Shown here one piece after another: positions 4,996-11,089 of a stretch of 11,089 nucleotides of DNA. The notes beneath the pieces are model-generated. The model searched no databases and had not been told where the DNA came from. It was given only the letters and a program-made list of their open reading frames with translations. A program made the translations under genes and the position numbers. Source of the stretch: Bacillota bacterium (GTDB lineage Bacteria > Bacillota > Clostridia > Tissierellales > Sedimentibacteraceae); the NCBI GenBank assembly GCA_029239575.1, contig JARBUP010000093.1, forward strand, positions 1-11,089, in the 5' to 3' direction. The stretch's first letter is position 1. Each line of letters opens with the position of its first letter.

Positions 4996-6786
4996 ATGGA
5001 TTTTTTACCTATTAATATAGATGATATGAATAAAAGAGGATGGGAACAATGTGATTTTGTTTTTGTAACTGGGGATGCATATGTTGACCATTCTTCATTT
5101 GGAGCAGCAATACTTTCAAGGCTTTTAGAAAGATATGGTTATAAAGTAGGAATTATAGCTCAGCCTGATTGGAAAGATATAAATTCTTTTAAAAAATTAG
5201 GTGAACCAAGGCTTGGGTTTTTAATTAATTCGGGAAATATTGATTCAATGGTTAATCATTATACTACTTTCAAAAAAAGAAGACATAAAGATGAATATTC
5301 TCCAGGTGGCAAACCAAATTTAAGACCGGATAGAGCTCTTACGGTTTATGCTAATAAAATAAGAGAAGCATATAAAAATGCGCCCATAATAATTGGCGGT
5401 ATAGAAGCTAGTTTAAGAAGACTTTCCCATTATGATTATTGGTCAGATTCAGTGAGAAGATCAGTTTTGCTTGATGCTGGTGCGAATTTATTAGTTTATG
5501 GTATGGGAGAAAAAGCTATTATTGAAATAGCAGAAGCTCTTGATTCTGGCATTCCTGTAGATGAAGTTACTTTTATAAATGGAACAGTTTATAAAACAAA
5601 GGATAAAGACCGAGCATATGAACCAATTTTTTTACCTAAATTTGATGAAGTTGCATCTTCAAAAAGAAAATATGCTGACAGTTTTAAAATGCAATATGAA
5701 AACACTGATGCAAAAAGTGGAAAAACATTAGTTGAACAATATGATTCTATTTATGTTGTACAAAATCCACCTATGGAATCTCTTAAAGAACAGGAACTTG
5801 ATGATGTTTATGATTTAGATTATATGATGGATTATCATCCTATTTATGCGAATTCAGGTGGAATTCCTGCTCTTGAAGAAATAAAATTTAGCATTACAAG
5901 CGTAAGAGGATGTTTTGGAGGATGTAATTTTTGTGCTCTTAATTTTCACCAAGGTACAATTGTTCAGTCAAGAAGCCATGATTCCATAATAAAAGAAGCA
6001 GAAAAAATGACACAGGACAAAGATTTTAAAGGATATATACATGATGTTGGAGGTCCTACTGCGAACTTTAGAATAAAAGCTTGCAACAAACAAGAAAAAT
6101 ATGGCGCATGTAAAAACAAAAGCTGTCTTGCTCCTCAAAAATGCAGCAATTTAATTGTTGATCACGAAGATTATGTAGAACTTCTGAGAAAAGTAAGAAA
6201 TTTGGAAGGTGTTAAAAAAGTTTTCGTTCGTTCAGGAATAAGATATGATTATGTTATGTATGATAAAAATGATGATTTTATGAAAGAATTATGTGCTCAT
6301 CATGTAAGCGGTCAATTAAGAACTGCACCTGAGCATGTTTCTAATAGAGTTTTAAGGCAGATGGGGAAACCGCCTATTAAAATTTATAATCAATTTGTTA
6401 AAAAGTTTTATGAGGAAAGTAAAAAAATTAATAAAGAACAATATATTGTTCCATATTTTATTTCTTCCCATCCAGGTTCAACTTTAAAAGATGCAATTGA
6501 GTTAGCAGAATATATTAGGGATATGGGTTATATACCAGAGCAAGTTCAAGATTTTTATCCAACACCGGGAACACTTTCAACATGTATGTATTATACGGGG
6601 ATTAATCCTTTAACTGATGAAGAAGTTTTTGTTCCAAAAGAAATAGAAGAAAGAAAAATGCAACGAGCATTGCTTCAATATACAAAAAGGGAAAATTATG
6701 AATTAGTTTTAAAAGCATTAAAGAAAGAAAACAGATATGATTTAATTGGTAATGATCCAAAATGTTTAATTAGACAGAGAAATTAA
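4996..6786 (+). CDS. ygiQ: YgiQ-family (UPF0313) radical SAM protein
   Basis: A 596-residue cytosolic iron-sulfur enzyme of the widespread YgiQ/UPF0313 family, whose reaction is not established. The N-terminal domain (about 1-290) has the family stretches DFVFVTGDAYVDHSSFG, GKPNLRPDRA and IIGGIEASLRRLSHYDYW. The radical SAM cluster motif CX3CX2C is C306, C310 and C313 (GCFGGCNFCAL). A second cysteine set typical of the family, C363, C372, C377 and C383, could hold another cluster. The barrel continues through LRTAPEHVS at 441-449, and the C-terminal part begins with QVQDFYPTPGTLSTCMYYTG (516-535). It ends at DLIGNDPKCLI, without the longer tail of the E. coli protein, as is usual in Bacillota. 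The start is ATG 4996, four bases after GGAGG. It has its own promoter and no clear terminator after it, so some read-through into capA is possible. Confidence 0.93.
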   Translation: MDFLPINIDDMNKRGWEQCDFVFVTGDAYVDHSSFGAAILSRLLERYGYKVGIIAQPDWKDINSFKKLGEPRLGFLINSGNIDSMVNHYTTFKKRRHKDEYSPGGKPNLRPDRALTVYANKIREAYKNAPIIIGGIEASLRRLSHYDYWSDSVRRSVLLDAGANLLVYGMGEKAIIEIAEALDSGIPVDEVTFINGTVYKTKDKDRAYEPIFLPKFDEVASSKRKYADSFKMQYENTDAKSGKTLVEQYDSIYVVQNPPMESLKEQELDDVYDLDYMMDYHPIYANSGGIPALEEIKFSITSVRGCFGGCNFCALNFHQGTIVQSRSHDSIIKEAEKMTQDKDFKGYIHDVGGPTANFRIKACNKQEKYGACKNKSCLAPQKCSNLIVDHEDYVELLRKVRNLEGVKKVFVRSGIRYDYVMYDKNDDFMKELCAHHVSGQLRTAPEHVSNRVLRQMGKPPIKIYNQFVKKFYEESKKINKEQYIVPYFISSHPGSTLKDAIELAEYIRDMGYIPEQVQDFYPTPGTLSTCMYYTGINPLTDEEVFVPKEIEERKMQRALLQYTKRENYELVLKALKKENRYDLIGNDPKCLIRQRN

Positions 6787-6835
6787 GTTTAATTTCAATT
6801 TAGGAAATGTTAATTGTTTCTTAATAATTAAAATC

Positions 6836-6864
6836 TTGCAAAATAATTCATGGTAGTTTAATAT
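6836..6864 (+). promoter_or_regulatory. probable promoter of the capA-cdaA-cdaR operon
   Basis: TTGCAA (6836-6841), a 17-base spacer and TAATAT (6859-6864) fit sigma-A, with a start near 6871. The 135-base gap after ygiQ contains no clear terminator; only a weak GAAA/TTTC pairing at 6804-6820 is visible. Confidence 0.5.
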
Positions 6865-6869
6865 TAATG

Positions 6870-6892
6870 TATAAGGGAAAATCATCCTTATA
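6870..6892 (+). repeat. inverted repeat at the predicted transcript start of capA
   Basis: TATAAGG (6870-6876) and CCTTATA (6886-6892) are perfect seven-bp inverted arms around nine bases. They begin at the predicted +1, so the mRNA would carry a 5' stem-loop, or a DNA-binding protein could use it as an operator. Confidence 0.4.
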
Positions 6893-6921
6893 TAATATTG
6901 TAATTTAAATAAGGGGTTAAA

Positions 6922-8172
6922 ATGAGCAGTAAAAAAAGACATAAGAAAAGAAATTTTTTGATCATAATGATATTAATTTTTGCTTCTGTTTCAGCAGCTT
7001 TAGCTATTAATGCAGCAGGAAATGAAAAAGAATTAAATACAAATTCAAATGAAAAAGAACCACAACAAAATTCTAATGAAGAACCAAAACAAGAAGAAGT
7101 TGAAAAAAATCCTGATGTAACTATTAATATAGCAGCAACAGGTGATATTATGTTCCATCCTTCACAAATAGAAGGTGCTTATGACAAATCAACTGATACT
7201 TATGATTTTAGAAACAGTTTTAAAGCCGTAAAAGATATTTTTCAAAGCGCAGATTTATCTATTGGCAATTTTGAGGGAACTACTGCAGGCAATGAAACTT
7301 ATGCATATCAAGGTTATCCTTTATTCAATGCACCTGACGAAGCTCTTGAAGCTATAAAAGATGCAGGATTTGATGTATTATCCACAGCAAACAATCATTG
7401 TCTTGATACAAGAAAAGCTGGAATTATTAGAACTGTTGAGCAAATTAACAAGCAAGGAATGAACAGTATAGGAACGTATACTAAAAAACCTGAATCAAGA
7501 GTTTTAATTAAAGATGTTAAGGGCATTAAAATTGCATTTATGTCATATACTGAAATGGTTAACGGTTTAGAAGCATATATGGACCCAGCAGACCTTGATG
7601 CAATGGTAAACATTATAGATGAAACAAAAATGAAAGAAGATATAGCTTATGCTAAAGAACAAAATGTAGATTTAATAGTGTTTTATATGCACTGGGGAAT
7701 CGAATATGCAAGAACTCAATCTGATTTTCAAGAGCAAACAGCAGAAATGCTTTTAAATGAAGGCGTTGATATTATACTTGGAAGTCATCCACATGTAATA
7801 CAACCTTCTCAAACTGTTGAAATAAATGGTGAGAAAAAACTTGTTGCATATTCAATGGGAAATTTTTTATCAAATCAGAGAGTAGAAACTTTAGTTCCTT
7901 ATGGAATGAGCGAAGAAGAAGCTAAATATACAGAAGATGGTGTAATAATTAATATTGAGATAGAAAAAAAAGGTGAAACAGGGGTAGTATCAATTAAAAA
8001 CATTGAATACATTCCATTGTGGGTGTATAAAGGTACTGACGAAAACGGATCACCAGAACATATAGTATATCCTATAGATGATTTTGTTGAAAGTGATGAT
8101 TTAAATAACAATTCAAAAACAAGAATGAATAGATCTTACAAAGACACAATGGCACAAATGGATAATAATTAG
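6922..8172 (+). CDS. CapA-family protein (PGA_cap, metallophosphatase fold), membrane-anchored
   Basis: A 416-residue envelope protein. A basic start (KKRHKKR) is followed by one hydrophobic segment (about 11-30) without a lipobox, so it is a signal anchor or signal peptide. An Asn/Gln/Glu-rich linker (33-63) then places the domain outside the membrane. The PGA_cap domain (about 66-320) has the motifs GDIMFH (D75, H79), NFEGT (N116, E118), NNH at 157-159, HWG at 257-259, GSHPHV (H289, H291) and GNF at 313-315. These are the metal ligands of the calcineurin-like fold. Family members take part in poly-gamma-glutamate capsule synthesis or release, but many are found without capB/capC, as here, so the substrate is unknown. 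The start is ATG 6922, five bases after AGGGG. The stop is 26 bases before cdaA, suggesting co-transcription. Confidence 0.88.
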   Translation: MSSKKRHKKRNFLIIMILIFASVSAALAINAAGNEKELNTNSNEKEPQQNSNEEPKQEEVEKNPDVTINIAATGDIMFHPSQIEGAYDKSTDTYDFRNSFKAVKDIFQSADLSIGNFEGTTAGNETYAYQGYPLFNAPDEALEAIKDAGFDVLSTANNHCLDTRKAGIIRTVEQINKQGMNSIGTYTKKPESRVLIKDVKGIKIAFMSYTEMVNGLEAYMDPADLDAMVNIIDETKMKEDIAYAKEQNVDLIVFYMHWGIEYARTQSDFQEQTAEMLLNEGVDIILGSHPHVIQPSQTVEINGEKKLVAYSMGNFLSNQRVETLVPYGMSEEEAKYTEDGVIINIEIEKKGETGVVSIKNIEYIPLWVYKGTDENGSPEHIVYPIDDFVESDDLNNNSKTRMNRSYKDTMAQMDNN

Positions 8173-8198
8173 AATAATTTCGATTGGGAAGTGATGTG

Positions 8199-9047
8199 AT
8201 GGAACAAATCAAATTAATTTTTAGCAATATAGGGTTAAATAGCGTTGTTGATATCGCCATTGTTTACTATATTTTATACAGTGGTTACATGCTAATTAGA
8301 GACATGAGGGCAAAGCAGCTTGTTAAAGGTATTGTTGTACTATTAGCTTTGTTTCCCATTTCCAACATATTTCAACTTCATATGCTAAAATACATCCTAC
8401 AAAACACGTTACAAGTAGGAATTATAGCAGTTGTTGTTGTATTTCAACCTGAAATTAGAAGAGGTCTTGAATTTATAGGAAGAACATCAATGTTTTCCTT
8501 TACTACTATGGATAGAAATGCTAAAACTTCAGAACATGTTATTAAAGAAATTGTATTAGCCACTTCATCTCTTGCAAGACAAAAAATAGGCGCTTTAATG
8601 ATATTTGAACAAAAAACAGGTTTACACGACATAATTGATACCGGCACTAAAATTAATGCTGATATATCAAGCGGCTTATTGATTAATATTTTTATTCCAA
8701 ATACACCTCTACATGATGGAGCTGTAGTAATAAAGGATTATTCTATATTAGCAGCTGGATGTTTTTTGCCTTTAACTGACAACAATCTTTTAAGTAAAGA
8801 TATTGGAACAAGGCACAGAGCAGCAATAGGAATGACAGAAAAATCAGATTCTATAGCACTTATCGTTTCAGAAGAAACAGGATATATTTCCTATGCAGTT
8901 GAAGGAAGGCTGTATAGAAATATTCAAATTGAAGAACTCGAGAAGCTTTTGTCCAATATATATGTAGAAGAGGATAAGTCAAATATATTTGATAAGTGGA
9001 GAAATAGAAATGAAGATAAGAGAAATATTAAAGAAAATGAGAAATGA
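8199..9047 (+). CDS. cdaA: membrane diadenylate cyclase CdaA (c-di-AMP synthase)
   Basis: A 282-residue enzyme that joins two ATP into cyclic di-AMP, the second messenger controlling potassium and osmolyte uptake and cell-wall balance. Three N-terminal membrane helices (about 15-33, 41-58 and 66-82) precede a cytosolic DAC domain (about 100-245). The active-site motifs are LHDGA (D173, G174, A175) and GTRHRAA (R205, H206, R207), both intact. The length and layout are those of CdaA. The start is ATG 8199, with GGAAGTGAT (8187-8195) as a near-consensus ribosome site. The upstream TTG at 8184 overlaps that site and would spoil the family N-terminus. It follows capA by 26 bases and overlaps cdaR by 38 bp. 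No c-di-AMP riboswitch is visible upstream. Confidence 0.96.
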   Translation: MEQIKLIFSNIGLNSVVDIAIVYYILYSGYMLIRDMRAKQLVKGIVVLLALFPISNIFQLHMLKYILQNTLQVGIIAVVVVFQPEIRRGLEFIGRTSMFSFTTMDRNAKTSEHVIKEIVLATSSLARQKIGALMIFEQKTGLHDIIDTGTKINADISSGLLINIFIPNTPLHDGAVVIKDYSILAAGCFLPLTDNNLLSKDIGTRHRAAIGMTEKSDSIALIVSEETGYISYAVEGRLYRNIQIEELEKLLSNIYVEEDKSNIFDKWRNRNEDKRNIKENEK

Positions 9048-10275
9048 TAAAATATTTGTTCAAATCGCTTGTTTAATAGTTTCTGTTGCTCTATGGGTAA
9101 TGGTAATGATAGATATTAATCCCATACTTGAAGATACATATACTAATGTTCCTGTAACAGTGAGGAATTTATCAGCATTAGAAAATTCTAATATGGCTTT
9201 TATGAACAGCGATAGGGATAATTTAACAGTTAATATTAAAGTTAGTGGTTATGGTACCCAATTAAATAACATTAAGAAAAGTGATTTTTCCGCCTATATT
9301 GATGTACTTGGTTTTTCAGAAGGAACAACAAATGCCAATGTAGTTATATTAGGACCTAACGGAGTTAAAATAGAAAGTTATTATCCATCGCAAATAACAT
9401 GTAAAATAGATAGCGTTATTTCAAAAGTTATGGATGTTAAAGTGAACTATGAAGGCAATGTAGCAAATAATTTTTATAGAGGGGATGGAGAGGTTAATCC
9501 TACTTCAGTAAAAATTACTGGACCTAGAAGTATTGTTGACTCAGCTAAATCTGCTGTTGCAACTGTCAATGTAGAAGGCGCCAGCAGTGATTTAGTTAAA
9601 ACTGTTCCAGTTAGAATTTATGATGGATTGGATAATGAAATTTTCATGACAGTTCCAACTGATAATGTTTTAGTATCCGTACCTGTGTATCCTACAAAAT
9701 TTGTTAATATTATACCTAAAATAACAGGAGTACCATCAGATGGTTATAATGTTACAAATGTAACAGTAAGTCCTAATAAAATAAAAATAGCTGCACCTCA
9801 AGATGTACTTAATAAAATATCAGAACTAGAACTTGAAGTATTAGATGTTACAGGCGTAAATAAAAATGTTGTTTTAACAAAACATATTTTAAATACAGAT
9901 GGATTATTTATTATAGATTTACAATCTCAGCCAGTTGTAACAGCTTTTGTTGAAAAAACCATTGAAAAAGATTTAATATATAATTTTAGTGAAATTAATT
10001 TTACTAATTTAAAAACTGGATTAGAAATAATTAATAATATCGATAATAAAACAATTATCACCGCTAAAATTATTGGATCAGAAAGTGTAATTAATAAATT
10101 TACTAAAGATGATTTAATTATTAATGCTGATTTATCTAATGCTACATCTGGTGTGAATCAAGTGGTATTAAAAAGCGAATCTAAAAAAGAAGTGGATAAA
10201 ATTTATTTAAACATTAATACAATTGCAGTTGAAATAAAAAATTTAATTAATGAAGAACAAACTGATATTCAATAA
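9010..10275 (+). CDS. cdaR: CdaR, YbbR-repeat regulator of CdaA
   Basis: A 421-residue protein with one membrane helix (about 14-35) after a short basic cytosolic start. Four extracytoplasmic YbbR repeats follow (about 44-134, 138-226, 228-315 and 319-412), seen as recurring blocks of beta-rich sequence such as VKITGPRSIVDSAKSAVATV and IKIAAPQDVLNKISELELEV. In Bacilli CdaR binds CdaA in the membrane and tunes its activity. The start is ATG 9010, eight bases after GGAG (8998-9001), both inside the end of cdaA. The in-frame TTG at 8989 has no ribosome site. The 38-bp overlap implies translational coupling, matching a fixed partner ratio. In Bacilli glmM usually follows; here the next gene is a sigma-54 activator. 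Confidence 0.94.
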   Translation: MKIREILKKMRNDKIFVQIACLIVSVALWVMVMIDINPILEDTYTNVPVTVRNLSALENSNMAFMNSDRDNLTVNIKVSGYGTQLNNIKKSDFSAYIDVLGFSEGTTNANVVILGPNGVKIESYYPSQITCKIDSVISKVMDVKVNYEGNVANNFYRGDGEVNPTSVKITGPRSIVDSAKSAVATVNVEGASSDLVKTVPVRIYDGLDNEIFMTVPTDNVLVSVPVYPTKFVNIIPKITGVPSDGYNVTNVTVSPNKIKIAAPQDVLNKISELELEVLDVTGVNKNVVLTKHILNTDGLFIIDLQSQPVVTAFVEKTIEKDLIYNFSEINFTNLKTGLEIINNIDNKTIITAKIIGSESVINKFTKDDLIINADLSNATSGVNQVVLKSESKKEVDKIYLNINTIAVEIKNLINEEQTDIQ

Positions 10276-10297
10276 CCTTATATCAACGAGGAATTAC

Positions 10298-11089
10298 ATG
10301 AAAAATGAATTAGCTATAAGTATGCTTCAAGCTGTTTTTTTAGCTACTCAGGATGCCATTAGTGTTGTAAATGAAAATGGAAAACACATAATGGTAAATC
10401 CTGCTTATACGAAAATAACAGGAATAGAAATGGAAGATGTGGTTGGTAAAGATGCTTTATTTGATATTGAGCAAGGGGAAAGTCTGCATCTTAAAGTTTT
10501 ACAAACAAAACGACCTGTAGAAAATACAAAATTAAAAATAAAGCCAAGTGGAAAAACAGTTGTTGCTCAAGCAGCTCCCATAATAGTTGATAATATATTA
10601 AAAGGAAGCGTCGCAGTTTTACATGATGTAACGGGTATAAAGGATTTAACTGAAAAGTTAGAAATAGCTGAAAAAAAAATAAGAGAATTAACTTATAAAT
10701 ATAAACCTGAAGATATAATAGGTATCAGCGATAAATTAATAGAGGTAAAGAATCAAATAAAAAAAGCTGCCTCAGTTCGTGCAACAGTTTTATTAAAGGG
10801 AGAAAGTGGAACAGGAAAAGAGCTATTTGCAAATTCCATACATGCACAAAGTTTAAGGAATAATAAAAATTTTGTTAGGGTTAACTGTGCTGCTTTAACA
10901 GATTCTTTGCTTGAAAGCGAACTTTTTGGCTATGAAGAAGGTTCTTTTACAGGAGCTAAAAAAGGTGGAAAAAAAGGTCTGTTTGAAGAAGCTGATGGTG
11001 GTACCATATTTCTTGATGAAATATCCGAAATAAGTTTAAGTACTCAAGCTAAACTTTTAAGAGTGCTTCAAGAAAAAGAAATAATGAGA
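10298..11089 (+). CDS. sigma-54-dependent PAS-AAA+ transcriptional activator (partial, runs off the window)
   Basis: The first 264 residues of a bacterial enhancer-binding protein that remodels sigma-54 RNA polymerase using ATP. A PAS sensor domain (about 8-115, with DAISVVNENGKHIMVNPAYTKITG) is followed by a short, probably coiled-coil linker (116-135). The AAA+ domain opens at about 139. The Walker A is GESGTGKE (168-175), the sigma-54 contact loop is GSFTGA (215-220, Ser for Ala in the usual GAFTGA), and the Walker B is GGTIFLDE (234-241). The sensor 2 region and a Fis-type DNA-binding domain are expected beyond the edge. The start is ATG 10298, six bases after GAGG (10288-10291) and 22 bases after cdaR. 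Some clostridia have acid-forming genes (ptb-buk) near cdaAR, so it may control such genes; that is inference. Confidence 0.92.
   Translation, partial: MKNELAISMLQAVFLATQDAISVVNENGKHIMVNPAYTKITGIEMEDVVGKDALFDIEQGESLHLKVLQTKRPVENTKLKIKPSGKTVVAQAAPIIVDNILKGSVAVLHDVTGIKDLTEKLEIAEKKIRELTYKYKPEDIIGISDKLIEVKNQIKKAASVRATVLLKGESGTGKELFANSIHAQSLRNNKNFVRVNCAALTDSLLESELFGYEEGSFTGAKKGGKKGLFEEADGGTIFLDEISEISLSTQAKLLRVLQEKEIMR

Noticed and set aside
6787..6921. c-di-AMP (ydaO-type) riboswitch in front of the capA-cdaA operon
   Set aside because: The 135-base gap is too short and too AT-rich, and shows only one small inverted repeat with none of the nested helices of that class.
7395..8260. Minus-strand open frames inside capA and the start of cdaA
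   Set aside because: They are antisense to well-supported genes, lack ribosome sites and give low-complexity proteins without recognisable motifs. The same holds for minus-strand frames at 2531-2764 and 8444-8647.
1..11089. Mobile element, prophage, CRISPR array or RNA gene
   Set aside because: No transposase, integrase, cas gene, regularly spaced repeat, tRNA-like cloverleaf or rRNA segment was found on either strand by eye.

Overview
The window is AT-rich, gene-dense DNA from a low-GC Gram-positive bacterium. Codons ending in A/T, AGGAGG-type ribosome sites, intrinsic hairpin/T-run terminators, sigma-A promoters (TTGAxT-N17-TATAAT) and the cdaA-cdaR pair point to Bacillota, most likely class Clostridia (perhaps a Sedimentibacter- or Tissierellales-like lineage; this is a guess). 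There are no rRNA or tRNA genes, CRISPR array, transposase or phage genes.

Left part (1-2410): what may be the last codons of a plus-strand gene (1-27) converge on a minus-strand family-4 glycosyltransferase (52-1209). A 350-base divergent region follows, with a good promoter and operator-like symmetry. Next is an XRE/cupin transcriptional regulator broken by an exact 28-bp tandem duplication inside its helix-turn-helix, then an unrecognised 57-residue protein and a terminator.

Middle (2400-4890): a lone 300-residue four-helix membrane protein carries what looks like a catalytically degenerate Mrr-type nuclease domain and ends in its own terminator. After it, a strong promoter drives a two-gene unit: a PduL-type phosphotransacylase without a microcompartment targeting extension, and deoxyribose-phosphate aldolase (deoC). 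Together they suggest deoxyribose breakdown feeding C2 metabolism. Two terminators with an extra hairpin between them close this unit.

Right part (4900-11089): a YgiQ-family radical SAM protein has its own extended -10 promoter. Then comes a closely packed row: a membrane-anchored CapA-like phosphatase-fold protein, the diadenylate cyclase cdaA, its regulator cdaR (overlapping cdaA by 38 bp), and a PAS-AAA+ sigma-54 activator cut off by the window end. The spacing suggests one operon linking cell-envelope work, c-di-AMP synthesis and a sigma-54 regulator. glmM, the usual next gene in Bacilli, is not present after cdaR.

Most of the window is ordinary core-type clostridial genome. The items most worth a second look are the tandem duplication in the regulator, the degenerate Mrr-like membrane protein, the pduL-deoC pairing and the capA-cdaAR-activator grouping.
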